The notes under the pieces are model-generated. The model was given only the letters and a program-made list of their open reading frames with translations. It did not search any database and was not told the DNA's origin. From an uncultured Pelagibacteraceae bacterium (GTDB taxonomy: Bacteria; Pseudomonadota; Alphaproteobacteria; Pelagibacterales; Pelagibacteraceae), in NCBI GenBank assembly GCA_902627735.1, contig CACOKI010000004.1:1-64000 (forward strand): a stretch of 64,000 bases of DNA, given 5' to 3'. Shown here one piece after another: positions 37,232 through 46,310 of the stretch (position 1 is the first letter of the stretch; the number at the start of each line of letters is the position of its first letter). The translations under genes and the position numbers were made by a program.

Positions 37232-38344
37232 ATGGCATTAAAAGATTTTGCCTTTAAAATTTTAAATACTGATAAATTTGCAAGACGGGGTTTAATAGAA
37301 ACTCATCGAGGAAATATTAATACACCTGCATTCATGCCAGTAGGCACACAAGCTACAGTAAAAGCCTGCACCATTAATGATATAAAAAAAACTGGTTCTG
37401 AAATTATTTTAGGCAATACTTACCATTTAATGATTAGACCAGGAGTAGAAAGAATTCAAAAAGCAGGTGGATTGCATAGTTTTATGAATTGTGACTTACC
37501 TATATTGACTGACTCTGGTGGTTTTCAAGTAATGTCACTCTCAAAATTAAATAAGATTGATAGAGAAAAAGGTGCAATATTTAACTCCCATGTAGATGGG
37601 AAAAAATATTATCTAAGTCCTGAAGAAAGTATAAAAATACAGCTAGGTTTAAATTCAGATATTGTAATGATAATGGACGAATGTCCAAAAAAAACTAATG
37701 ATTACGATTTAATAAAAAAGTCTATGAAATTATCTTTACATTGGGCTGAAAGATCCAAAAAAGCTTTTGGAAAAAAACCACATAAAGCTCTATTTGGTAT
37801 TATTCAAGGTGGTCTTTTTAAAGATTTAAGAGTTGAGTCTTTGAAGGGGTTACTATCAATAAATTTTGATGGTTATGCTATTGGTGGTTTAGCAGTAGGT
37901 GAGACACAAGAAGAAATGTTTACAGTTTTGGATGATATTAAGGATGAGCTTCCTCATGATAAACCTCACTATTTAATGGGTGTTGGAACACCATCGGATA
38001 TTCTCGGAGCTGTAAAAAGAGGTATTGATATGTTTGACTGTGTAATGCCAACAAGATCAGGAAGAACAGGTCTTGCTTTTACATGGAACGGAAGAATTAA
38101 TATTCGTAATAAAAAATATCAAAATGATAACACTCCGCTTGATGAAAATTGTAAAAATTTGGATTTGAATAAATATTCTAAGAATTATTTAAATCATCTT
38201 TTTAATACAAACGAGATTTTAGGATCTATGATTTTAACTCTCAATAATATTAATTTTTATCAAGAATTGATGGATCAAATTAGAAAGAATATTGAGAATG
38301 GTACTTTTGACGAATTTCACAATAAATACATAAATAAGTTGTAA
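37232..38344 (+). CDS. tgt: Queuine/preQ1 tRNA-guanine transglycosylase with degraded zinc site
   Basis: A 370-residue TIM-barrel enzyme that swaps guanine-34 for preQ1 in GUN-anticodon tRNAs (Asn, Asp, His, Tyr) in queuosine synthesis. Catalytic landmarks are intact: L-T-D-S-G-G-F-Q-V at 92-100, G-I-I-Q-G-G at 189-194, and the nucleophile region D-M-F-D-C-V-M-P-T-R at 266-275. The C-terminal zinc motif is not: E. coli C302-x-C304-x2-C307 and H333 align with C307, N309, L312 and N338, so only one ligand remains. Length is otherwise normal, so this is substitution rather than truncation. It follows the cyclophilin gene by 8 nt. Confidence 0.93.
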   Translation: MALKDFAFKILNTDKFARRGLIETHRGNINTPAFMPVGTQATVKACTINDIKKTGSEIILGNTYHLMIRPGVERIQKAGGLHSFMNCDLPILTDSGGFQVMSLSKLNKIDREKGAIFNSHVDGKKYYLSPEESIKIQLGLNSDIVMIMDECPKKTNDYDLIKKSMKLSLHWAERSKKAFGKKPHKALFGIIQGGLFKDLRVESLKGLLSINFDGYAIGGLAVGETQEEMFTVLDDIKDELPHDKPHYLMGVGTPSDILGAVKRGIDMFDCVMPTRSGRTGLAFTWNGRINIRNKKYQNDNTPLDENCKNLDLNKYSKNYLNHLFNTNEILGSMILTLNNINFYQELMDQIRKNIENGTFDEFHNKYINKL

Positions 38345-38414
38345 ATAAAAATCTATTTGTGTCAGAAATTCCTATTTGAATTATCAAAATAAATCTATAT
38401 ATACGTTGTATTTT

Positions 38415-38490
<76 letters not shown>

Positions 38491-38498
38491 TTAATATC

Positions 38499-39323
38499 TT
38501 ATGATATATTAATTGGTGGATATTTTAAAATAATTTCATTAGTCCATTCATTAATCTTTTTTATCCTATTATCAGGTGAGGGATGTGTACTCATAAATTC
38601 AGGAGTTTTTTTCCCTTTATTAAATTCTTTCATTCTTTCCCAAATTTTGACTGTTTCTTTTATGTTAAAGCCTGATAAAGAGGAAAAAATCATTCCAAGA
38701 TAATCTGCTTCACTTTCTTGTTTTCGGTTAAATGGATTCATTATTCCAAGCTGAGAAATTAAACCTACAGTATTCATTCCCGTGGTTCTATTAACCGTAG
38801 ATAATTTACCACCAGACAATATGTCAATAACTTGTGTACTAACATTAAGAACAGCACCTCTACTTGCTCTTTCAACTGAATGTTTTGCAACGGCATGCGC
38901 AATTTCATGTCCCATTACAGCAGCTAATCCATTTTCATTTTTTGTAACTTCTAAAATTCCTGAGTAAACAGCAATTTTACCTCCAGGCATACACCATGCA
39001 TTTCTAACTTTTTTATTATCAATTAAAATATATTCCCAATCAAAGTTAGCCGTTGGATCATTTAATTTTACTTTATAGAAATATTCGCTTATCGAATCTT
39101 CCATCTTTTTACCAATTTCTTTAATTTGATCTAATTTAGAATCGGTTATTAATTTTTCATTCTTTTTAACCTTTTCATATATTTGAGCTGCTTGAGCATT
39201 TAATTTAGCTTCAGGTATAATCTTAAATTGTCTTCTGTCTGTTATTGGTGCAGTAGCACATGAATTTAAGATTAATCCACAACAGCCAGTACCCACATAT
39301 GATAAAAATTTTCTTCTATTCAT
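38499..39323 (-). CDS. M48-family zinc metalloprotease, likely Tat-exported lipoprotein
   Basis: A 274-residue periplasmic peptidase. The zinc motif H-E-I-A-H-A-V-A-K-H is near residue 142, with the third ligand in E-S-E-A-D-Y-L-G. This fits LoiP/YggG-like M48 proteins that act on envelope proteins. The N-terminus carries twin arginines (M-N-R-R-K-F-L) followed by a glycine-rich hydrophobic stretch and a lipobox L-N-S-C with C22, so it is probably Tat-exported and lipid-anchored. It could help in outer-membrane protein quality control, by analogy with the family. Confidence 0.88.
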   Translation of the reverse strand: MNRRKFLSYVGTGCCGLILNSCATAPITDRRQFKIIPEAKLNAQAAQIYEKVKKNEKLITDSKLDQIKEIGKKMEDSISEYFYKVKLNDPTANFDWEYILIDNKKVRNAWCMPGGKIAVYSGILEVTKNENGLAAVMGHEIAHAVAKHSVERASRGAVLNVSTQVIDILSGGKLSTVNRTTGMNTVGLISQLGIMNPFNRKQESEADYLGMIFSSLSGFNIKETVKIWERMKEFNKGKKTPEFMSTHPSPDNRIKKINEWTNEIILKYPPINIS

Positions 39324-39353
39324 TTAACTACAACATTGATAATATATTTAGAA

Positions 39354-39431
39354 ATGAATCTAAATAATAAAATATTATTATTTCTTTTTATTATAGCAAT
39401 TTTATTTGTAATATACTCGAGTTTTAATTGA
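39354..39431 (+). CDS. Possible 25-residue hydrophobic peptide upstream of the DUF502 gene
   Basis: An ATG-to-TGA frame of 26 codons in a 111-bp gap. It encodes M-N-L-N-N-K followed by an unbroken run of Ile, Leu, Phe and Val and ending Y-S-S-F-N, one transmembrane helix. Its stop lies 3 nt before the next gene's ATG, which would allow coupling. No recognised family and no clear ribosome-binding site; it may be chance in T-rich DNA. Confidence 0.25.
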   Translation: MNLNNKILLFLFIIAILFVIYSSFN

Positions 39432-39434
39432 AAT

Positions 39435-40052
39435 ATGGCTAAGTTGAAAAAAAAAAGATCATTAACTCTTATTTTAAGAAATTATTTTATTACAGGGGTT
39501 GTTGTTTTAATACCTATAGGTTTTACTTTATATCTAAGTAAAATTTTAATTGGTCTTTCTTCTAAAATCTTACCAGAAAATATTAATCCGAATAGCTATT
39601 TACCTTATGAAATTCCTGGCATAGAAATCTTGATTTCAATTATATTCATTACCATTGTTGGTGGTTTATCCTTATCTTTTTTAGGTAAAAGAATTTTAAA
39701 ACTTATTGATGATCTATTTAAAAGAATTCCATTTCTAAGAACTATTTATTCAGCAATAGTACAGATGACAGAAACTTTCTCTAATAAGGATAATGATAAA
39801 AAAAGTGTAGTTTTAATTGAATATCCAAGAAAAGGTGTATGGGCTGTTGGTTTTGCCACCAAAGAAAATACAGGTGAGATGGCAAAAAAGACAAATCAAA
39901 AATTAATTAATGTATTTGTACCAACAACACCCAATCCAACAAGTGGTTTTCTATTAATGTTTCCAATTGATGATGTTATTTATTTAGATATGAGTTTTGA
40001 GGAAGCCTCTAAATTCATCGTTTCTGCAGGAACCTCATCGGGGAAAAATTAA
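39435..40052 (+). CDS. DUF502-family membrane protein
   Basis: A 205-residue inner-membrane protein of unknown function, found in many proteobacteria and in plants (LIKE COV). It has a basic N-terminus, two transmembrane helices (about 13-33 and 55-80) and a soluble C-terminal domain. Recognised by Y-F-I-T-G-V-V-V-L-I-P-I-G-F-T-L-Y at the first helix, I-P-F-L-R-T-I-Y, and T-P-N-P-T-S-G-F-L-L. Its 3' end overlaps recG by a shared TTAA. Confidence 0.85.
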   Translation: MAKLKKKRSLTLILRNYFITGVVVLIPIGFTLYLSKILIGLSSKILPENINPNSYLPYEIPGIEILISIIFITIVGGLSLSFLGKRILKLIDDLFKRIPFLRTIYSAIVQMTETFSNKDNDKKSVVLIEYPRKGVWAVGFATKENTGEMAKKTNQKLINVFVPTTPNPTSGFLLMFPIDDVIYLDMSFEEASKFIVSAGTSSGKN

Positions 40053-42100
40053 ACAATATCGTTAATTATATCAGCTTGATCATATAATTTCATTAATGTT
40101 TTAAATTTACCAATATCTTCATTATTTTTTTCGATACGTTTAATTTCATTTTCTGCTAAACGAAATAGATTTTCATTTAAAACTGGATCAGCAAGTTTAA
40201 ATATTTTTAATCCACTCTGTTTAAAACCTAAAATATCTCCATAACCTCTTAACTTCATATCTTCTTCAGATATTTCGAAACCATCATTTGATTTTTTTAA
40301 AATACTTAATCGTTTTTTTGCATTTTCTGTTAATGAGGATTTAAACATTAAGATACAGCTAGATTCTTTATTACCTCTTCCAACTCTTCCTCTTAGTTGA
40401 TGCAATTGGGATAATCCAAATTTATTTGCATTTTCAATTATTATTACGTTTGCATTTGGAAAATCTATTCCTACTTCAATAATTGTTGTAGATACCAAAA
40501 TATCAAATTTTTTGTTTAAAAAGTTATTTAATATAAGATCTTTTTCAATTGGATCTGTTTTACCATGAAGTAAAGCAACTTTTTTTGGAAAAATTTTCTC
40601 TAAAAACTTAAATTTAATAATAGCTGATGAATGATCAATTTTTTTTGACTCATCTATTAATGGACATACCCAAAAAACTTGATTTCCATTTTTGATTTCT
40701 TTTTTTACAAATTTAATAATATCATCTATTTTAGACTCTAATTTAGTATAAGTTTTAACCTCTTTACGAAATTTTGGTTTTTCTTTTATTATTGAAAGAT
40801 CCATATCACCATAAATGGTCATTGTAAGTGTCCGTGGAATAGGGGTTGCTGACATAAGCAAAACATCACAATTTGGTCCACCTTTGTCAGATAATTTTTT
40901 TCTTTGGTTAACCCCAAATTTATGTTGTTCATCAATAATAATTAAACCAAGTTTTTTGAATTCAACCTTTTTTTGAAAAATTGAGTGAGTTCCAAAAATA
41001 ATATTTATTTTGTTATTGCCCAGATTTTTTAATATTCTTTTTCTATCTTTATATTCTGATTTACTGGATAACAAATCAATCTTAATTGAAGTTTTAAACA
41101 ATTTTTTGGCTAATAAAAAATGTTGTCTTGCTAGAATTTCTGTAGGAGCCATTACAGCCACTTGAAATCCTGAGTGTACAACATTTAAAGCTGCAATTAA
41201 CGCTACAATAGTTTTACCACTACCCACATCTCCTTGTAATAATCTAAACATTTTTTGATTTGAAATTAGATCTTTATTGATAGTATCTAACGATCTTAAT
41301 TGATCTTTTGTTAAATCAAATTCTAATTCAGAGATAAATTTTGATTGATTGTTTATATTAAATGATTTTCCTTTTTTCTTAATCTTTTTTATTTTTTTTC
41401 TAATTTCGGAATGAACCAAGTAAGATGAAAAGATTTCATCAAAAGCAAGTCTTTGGTAAAAATCTTTATCGTATTTACCTATATTATCAGGTTTATGAAG
41501 TTCATTTATTGATTTATACCATGATATATAATTAAAATTTTTAAGAATATTTTTGTTATGCCATTCATCAAATTTAGGCAGATCTTTAATAATTTGTTTA
41601 ATTATATTATTATAGACTTTTTCTGTAATACCTTCAGTTAATGAATATTGATTATGTTTAGTTTTAATTAGCGATGAATTTTCAGATACATAATTAGGAT
41701 TTGTAATTTGATATTTATTTCTAAAAAAACCAATTTTTCCGCTTATTGTTACAGATTTTCCTAATGGCAATATCTTTCTAACATAACCTTCATAGCTATT
41801 AAAAAAAACACATTCTAAAGTACCTGTTTCATCTTTGCATAAAACCCTATTTGGTAAGTTTCTTATTCTAGGGAAATTATATTTATATGGAACTATATTT
41901 ACAGTTTGCACATCTCCAATTTTTAAATCTTTAATATTTGATGAAATACTTCTATCTGTGTAGGATTTTGGAAGTTTCCAAAGTAAATCAAATATTGTGT
42001 TAATTTTTTTTCTTTTAAGCAAACTTGCAGTTTTGCTTCCAACACCTTTTAATTTGGTTAAATCCGACAATAAATAATTATAATTGTTTTTATTATTCAT
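40049..42100 (-). CDS. recG: ATP-dependent DNA helicase RecG
   Basis: A 683-residue superfamily 2 helicase that regresses stalled forks and processes Holliday junctions. An N-terminal wedge/OB domain (L-K-G-V-G-S-K-T-A near residue 12, then the nucleic-acid-binding barrel) precedes the helicase core. Motif I is L-L-Q-G-D-V-G-S-G-K-T near residue 290, motif II I-I-D-E-Q-H-K-F-G-V, motif III M-S-A-T-P-I-P-R-T-L, and motif VI Q-L-H-Q-L-R-G-R-V-G-R-G. Divergent from sdhE with a 22-bp gap. Confidence 0.95.
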   Translation of the reverse strand: MNNKNNYNYLLSDLTKLKGVGSKTASLLKRKKINTIFDLLWKLPKSYTDRSISSNIKDLKIGDVQTVNIVPYKYNFPRIRNLPNRVLCKDETGTLECVFFNSYEGYVRKILPLGKSVTISGKIGFFRNKYQITNPNYVSENSSLIKTKHNQYSLTEGITEKVYNNIIKQIIKDLPKFDEWHNKNILKNFNYISWYKSINELHKPDNIGKYDKDFYQRLAFDEIFSSYLVHSEIRKKIKKIKKKGKSFNINNQSKFISELEFDLTKDQLRSLDTINKDLISNQKMFRLLQGDVGSGKTIVALIAALNVVHSGFQVAVMAPTEILARQHFLLAKKLFKTSIKIDLLSSKSEYKDRKRILKNLGNNKINIIFGTHSIFQKKVEFKKLGLIIIDEQHKFGVNQRKKLSDKGGPNCDVLLMSATPIPRTLTMTIYGDMDLSIIKEKPKFRKEVKTYTKLESKIDDIIKFVKKEIKNGNQVFWVCPLIDESKKIDHSSAIIKFKFLEKIFPKKVALLHGKTDPIEKDLILNNFLNKKFDILVSTTIIEVGIDFPNANVIIIENANKFGLSQLHQLRGRVGRGNKESSCILMFKSSLTENAKKRLSILKKSNDGFEISEEDMKLRGYGDILGFKQSGLKIFKLADPVLNENLFRLAENEIKRIEKNNEDIGKFKTLMKLYDQADIINDIV

Positions 42101-42122
42101 AAATCTTCATTATAATCTAATA

Positions 42123-42386
42123 ATGGAAACCGATATAGAAAATTTAAAAAAAAGAATTCTATATAGATCTCAATATAGAGGTACGCGTGAGATGGATAAG
42201 TTGTTACATTCTTTTGTTTTAAAATATATTAATAAAATAGATGAATCGCAGCTTTTAAATTTGGAAAAGTTTTTAGATATCGATGATGAAGATTTATATA
42301 AATTTTATAATAATCTGAATTCAAATTTATCATTTGATGATGAAGACATTTTGAAATTATTTAAAAATTTTAAATTAAATCAATGA
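42123..42386 (+). CDS. sdhE: Succinate dehydrogenase assembly factor SdhE (DUF339)
   Basis: An 87-residue protein that promotes covalent attachment of FAD to the succinate dehydrogenase flavoprotein. The R-G-x-x-E motif is at residues 19-23 (R-G-T-R-E-M-D). The start is taken at 42123; 13 upstream in-frame codons reach into the recG promoter gap and have no family match. Placement opposite recG is the common alphaproteobacterial arrangement. It stops 3 nt before tRNA-Ser on the other strand. Confidence 0.9.
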   Translation: METDIENLKKRILYRSQYRGTREMDKLLHSFVLKYINKIDESQLLNLEKFLDIDDEDLYKFYNNLNSNLSFDDEDILKLFKNFKLNQ

Positions 42387-42389
42387 TAA

Positions 42390-42479
42390 TGGCGGAGAGA
42401 CTGGGATTCGAACCCAGGAAAGAGTTGCCCCTTTGCCGGTTTTCAAGACCGGTGCTTTCAACCGCTCAGCCATCTCTCC
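42390..42479 (-). tRNA. tRNA-Ser (anticodon TGA)
   Basis: A 90-nt class II tRNA on the minus strand: acceptor GGAGAGA pairs with TCTCTCC, anticodon stem CCGGT/ACCGG with loop CTTGAAA (anticodon TGA), a long variable arm, T-loop GGTTCGAATCC, discriminator G, encoded CCA. It is a substrate for the SerS at 25.5 kb. Confidence 0.96.
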
Positions 42480-42566
42480 TTGTAAGAGCTTTTATAATTA
42501 AAAATATTTAATTCAACAATAAAATAGTCTAATAAATCTATTTATTACTTAATTCTATAAATTTCT

Positions 42567-43445
42567 ATGAATGCAAATTTTAATAAAGGTTTATTATTAA
42601 CGTCATTAGGATCTTTTTGGTGGGGTTTTATAGGTGTTATATATTTTGAGTCAGTTTCATTTATAGGTCATACGGAACTTGTAGTTCATAGATGTTTGTG
42701 GACAGCTGTAATGTTATTTTTAACTACAACTTATTTATCTAAATGGAATATCTTTTTTAAAGAAATCAAAATAAAAAAAAAATTAATAGGATTGTTTATA
42801 TCTGGACTGTTAATTTTTATTAATTGGTCTATCTGGATTTATGCAGTTGCTTCTGAAAGAATTATAGATGCAAGTTTTGGATATTTTATAATGCCTATTA
42901 TAAGTGTATTATTAGGTTATATTTTCTTTAAAGAAGAACTAAATAAAAAAAGAATTTTTTCTATATTTTTAGTATTTCTATCTATTATAGTTTTAATATT
43001 TTTTAATTTAAAATCATTACCCTGGGTTGGTCTCATTGTAGCTTTTAGTTGGGCTTTTTATAATCTAGTAAGAAAAAAAATATTAATAGATACTGACATT
43101 GGTCTTTTAATTGAAAGTCTATATATATTTCCATTTGCATTAGTTGTTTTTTATTTAATATCTAAAAATGGTCTAAATGATTTTAATTTAGAGAATCCTG
43201 GTTTAAGTGTTTATTTATTATTAGCAGGACCTATGACGGTGATTCCTTTATTTTTATATGTTAGAGGAGTTGAACTTATTGGGTTAGGTCCAACAGGTAT
43301 GATTTTTTATATAACACCTAGTTTGCAGTTTATTTTAGGTTATTTTTATTATGGTGAGGATTTTTCATTAGTAAAATTTATAAGTTTTATTATTATTTGG
43401 ATTGCTGTAATTATATATATTAAAGATCTTTATGAAAAAAATTAA
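42567..43445 (+). CDS. rarD: RarD-like EamA-family transporter
   Basis: A 292-residue membrane protein with about ten helices in two EamA repeats (drug/metabolite transporter superfamily). The N-terminal G-S-F-W-W-G-F-I-G-V-I-Y-F and H-R-C-L-W-T, the W-S-I-W-I-Y-A-V-A block near residue 90 and L-G-P-T-G-M-I-F-Y-I-T-P-S-L-Q-F near 245 match RarD (chloramphenicol-sensitivity type). The substrate is unknown. It overlaps the next gene by 14 bases. Confidence 0.85.
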   Translation: MNANFNKGLLLTSLGSFWWGFIGVIYFESVSFIGHTELVVHRCLWTAVMLFLTTTYLSKWNIFFKEIKIKKKLIGLFISGLLIFINWSIWIYAVASERIIDASFGYFIMPIISVLLGYIFFKEELNKKRIFSIFLVFLSIIVLIFFNLKSLPWVGLIVAFSWAFYNLVRKKILIDTDIGLLIESLYIFPFALVVFYLISKNGLNDFNLENPGLSVYLLLAGPMTVIPLFLYVRGVELIGLGPTGMIFYITPSLQFILGYFYYGEDFSLVKFISFIIIWIAVIIYIKDLYEKN

Positions 43446-44433
43446 AATTTTTTTTTTTGTAACATTTTTTTTTATTTCTAATTCATTTGCAGATGAAAAT
43501 GTTGATTTTGAAATATGGAAAAGAAATTTCAAACAAAGGGCTTTAAATAATAATATTTCTGAAAAAACATTTGATTTGGTTATGACAAATACCAAATTTT
43601 TACCTAATGTAATTAAATATGATAGGTATCAGCCAGAATTCTATGAGGATACAAAAACTTATATATCAAAAAGAACTTCCAAAAAAAAAATTGAAAAAGG
43701 ATTAAATTTTTATACTCAAAATAAAAGTTTAATTAAAACAGTAGAAACTAAATTTGATATTGAAAAAGAGCTACTTTTATCATTAATGGGTATTGAAACT
43801 AATTATGGTACTTATGTAGGTAAGATGGATATTTTGTCTTCCTTAGCAACATTGAGTTATGATAAAAGGAGATCAGAGTTTTTTACCCAGGAACTTTTAA
43901 TTTTGTTAAGATTAATTGATACAAATCAAATTGATTATAAAACTTTATACGGTTCGTGGGCAGGAGCATTTGGTTTTTTTCAATTTATGCCATCTACTAT
44001 CAAAAATCATGCTCTTGATTTTAACAATGATAATTATATTGATTTAAAAAACCCAAAAGATTCTTATGCATCTGCAGCTAATTATTTGAATAAAATGGGA
44101 TGGAAAAAAAATGCTCCCTGTTTTTATAAAATTGAACTTAAAGACGATATATCAAAAAAATATTTAAATGTTTCAGCAAAAAAACTAAAAAATAAAAGAA
44201 AACTTAATTTTTTCAAAAAATATATTAAAAGTAGTAAAAATCTTGATACCTTAGATGGAGAGATAAAAAGTGCAATTATAACACCTGATAAAGATATCGT
44301 CCCTGGTGCAGAAACTTTAAATCCAGCATATATAGTTTTTGATAATTATGAAATTATACTTAAATGGAACAGGTCGCTAAGATTTGCTCTTGCAGTATGT
44401 ACATTGAAAGATAGTATCAAAAATGAACTTTAA
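43432..44433 (+). CDS. Lytic murein transglycosylase (MltB family)
   Basis: A 333-residue periplasmic enzyme that cleaves peptidoglycan glycan strands. A signal peptide (I-F-F-F-V-T-F-F-F-I-S-N-S-F-A) is predicted to be cut near residue 20. The catalytic glutamate is E122 in L-M-G-I-E-T-N-Y-G, and the substrate groove contains Y-G-S-W-A-G-A-F-G-F-F-Q-F-M-P-S-T. No lipobox is seen, so it resembles the soluble form. It is followed by rlpA and dacC, forming a small peptidoglycan-remodelling set, and overlaps rlpA by 11 bases. Confidence 0.92.
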   Translation: MKKIKIFFFVTFFFISNSFADENVDFEIWKRNFKQRALNNNISEKTFDLVMTNTKFLPNVIKYDRYQPEFYEDTKTYISKRTSKKKIEKGLNFYTQNKSLIKTVETKFDIEKELLLSLMGIETNYGTYVGKMDILSSLATLSYDKRRSEFFTQELLILLRLIDTNQIDYKTLYGSWAGAFGFFQFMPSTIKNHALDFNNDNYIDLKNPKDSYASAANYLNKMGWKKNAPCFYKIELKDDISKKYLNVSAKKLKNKRKLNFFKKYIKSSKNLDTLDGEIKSAIITPDKDIVPGAETLNPAYIVFDNYEIILKWNRSLRFALAVCTLKDSIKNEL

Positions 44434-45166
44434 ATTTTACTTAATTTTACTAATAAGTTTTTTTATTTTTAGTTGTGATAGAGTTTCAAATAAAAAAATT
44501 GAAATAGCTCCTTCAAATAAATATAAAAATCAAGGCTTTGCATTAATCTATAACGATGATTTGAAGAATTTAAAAAAATTAGATCATCGATCATTAAATA
44601 TTTATCATAAATTTCTCAAAAAAAAATCATTGGTAAAAATTACTAATCCATTAAATGGAAAGGCTATAATTGCTGAAGTTAAATCTAATAAAGTAAAATT
44701 TTCAGATTTTTATAATTCAGTTGTAACATCTAGAATTGTAGAAACTTTAGAGCTTGATAAAAATGAACCATATATTGAAATTATATTGATCTCAAATAAC
44801 ACAAGTTTTGTTGCAAAAAAAAGTAAAACATTTGATGAAGAAAGATCTGTTGCTGAAAAAGCTCCTGTTGATGGAATTCAAATTAATGATCTAAATGAAA
44901 CAATTAAAAAAAAAGAGAACAAAAAAAATAAAGTTTTCTCTTATTCAATTAAAGTAGCTGATTTTTATTATGAAGAGACTGCAAAATTAATGTCAAATAG
45001 GATTAAAGATGAGACATCATTAAATAATATTAACATTATTAAACTATCATTGACAAATTATAGGGTATTAATAGGACCTTTTAATGATATAAAAAGTTTA
45101 AAAGAAGCTTTTGAAAAAATGAACTCTTTTAATTTTGAAAATTTAGAAATATTAAAAAATGTTTAA
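44423..45166 (+). CDS. rlpA: RlpA-like lipoprotein with degenerate barrel and C-terminal SPOR domain
   Basis: A 247-residue lipoprotein (lipobox I-F-S-C, C18). A double-psi-barrel region (about 36-120) has H62 in the position of the conserved T-A-A-H and V-K-I-T-N-P-L-N-G-K. The following family segment V-N-D-R-G-P reads V-K-S-N-K-V, so the catalytic Asp of RlpA lytic transglycosylases is replaced (S88). A C-terminal SPOR domain (about 173-245) would bind denuded septal glycans. It sits between a lytic transglycosylase and dacC, the usual place. It may be a non-catalytic septal factor. Confidence 0.82.
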   Translation: MNFKFYLILLISFFIFSCDRVSNKKIEIAPSNKYKNQGFALIYNDDLKNLKKLDHRSLNIYHKFLKKKSLVKITNPLNGKAIIAEVKSNKVKFSDFYNSVVTSRIVETLELDKNEPYIEIILISNNTSFVAKKSKTFDEERSVAEKAPVDGIQINDLNETIKKKENKKNKVFSYSIKVADFYYEETAKLMSNRIKDETSLNNINIIKLSLTNYRVLIGPFNDIKSLKEAFEKMNSFNFENLEILKNV

Positions 45167-46310
45167 AAGATTTATACTTATAATAATATTATTTTTAATT
45201 AATATTAATCCCATAAATGCAAATATAGATATAAAAGCTCGAACAGCTATTTTACAAGATTATCTATCTGGTGAAATATTATACGAAAAAGAACCTAATC
45301 GATCAATTTATCCCGCTTCTATGACTAAAATCATGACAAGTATTATTGCTTTTGATCTATTAAGATCTGGTGATTTAAAATTAGATGAGAAATTTATTAT
45401 TTCTGAAAAAGCTTGGAGATTATCCACATCAGGTTATTCATCTATGTTTGTAATGGTGGGGGATGAAGTTTCAGTAGAAAATTTATTAAGAGGAATAATT
45501 GTAGCTTCAGGTAATGATGCTTGCATTGCACTTGCTGAAGGGATTGCGGGAACAGAAGAAGAATTTGCCATTATGATGACTTCAAAAGCTCAGGAACTTG
45601 GTATGTTTGATACAAATTTTGCTAACTCATCAGGAATAAATGATCCAGATAATTACTCTACTGTTAAAGATATAATGATAATGTCAAATTATCTTATTAA
45701 AGAACATCCTGATTATTATAAATGGTTTAGTGAAAAAGAATTCACATGGGATAGAACAGGAGGGGACCCAATCACACAAGGTAATAGAAACCCACTTTTA
45801 TATAAAAATTTAGGTGCTGATGGAATTAAAACAGGATATTTGGCTGTTGAAAGATATTCCTTAGCATCATCACTTGAAAGAAAAGGTAGACGATTGATAG
45901 CTGTAGGAAGTGGATTTGAAACAAAAAAATCAAGATCTAGAGAAAGTTCAAAATTACTTACTTATGGTCTCACAAATTTTGATTTAGTGCAGATATCTCA
46001 AGCTGATGATCCTTTTTTTAGTGTTGATGTATGGCTTGGAAAAAAAAATAAAGTAGATGTTTATACAAAAGAAAATATTTACAAAACAATTAAAAAAGGT
46101 CAAAAAAAATTATTAAAAATTAAAGTTTTATATGATGGTCCTGTTGAAGCACCAATAAAAAAAGATCAAATTTTAGCAAAATTACAAATCGTATATGATG
46201 AAGAATTAGTAGGCGAATATGATTTATTTTCGTCCAATGAAATTAAAAAAGTAAATATTTTTTCTAGATTATTGAAATCTTTTAATTATTTAATCTGGGG
46301 TGATGTCTAG
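45159..46310 (+). CDS. dacC: D-alanyl-D-alanine carboxypeptidase (PBP5/6 type)
   Basis: A 383-residue serine peptidase that trims the terminal D-Ala of peptidoglycan pentapeptides. After a signal peptide (cut near I-N-A-N, residues 19-22) come the three active-site motifs: S54-M-T-K57, S117-G-N119 and K224-T-G226. The C-terminal domain (from about 285) is of the PBP5 membrane-associating type. It overlaps rlpA by eight and tmk by eight bases. Confidence 0.93.
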   Translation: MFKRFILIIILFLININPINANIDIKARTAILQDYLSGEILYEKEPNRSIYPASMTKIMTSIIAFDLLRSGDLKLDEKFIISEKAWRLSTSGYSSMFVMVGDEVSVENLLRGIIVASGNDACIALAEGIAGTEEEFAIMMTSKAQELGMFDTNFANSSGINDPDNYSTVKDIMIMSNYLIKEHPDYYKWFSEKEFTWDRTGGDPITQGNRNPLLYKNLGADGIKTGYLAVERYSLASSLERKGRRLIAVGSGFETKKSRSRESSKLLTYGLTNFDLVQISQADDPFFSVDVWLGKKNKVDVYTKENIYKTIKKGQKKLLKIKVLYDGPVEAPIKKDQILAKLQIVYDEELVGEYDLFSSNEIKKVNIFSRLLKSFNYLIWGDV

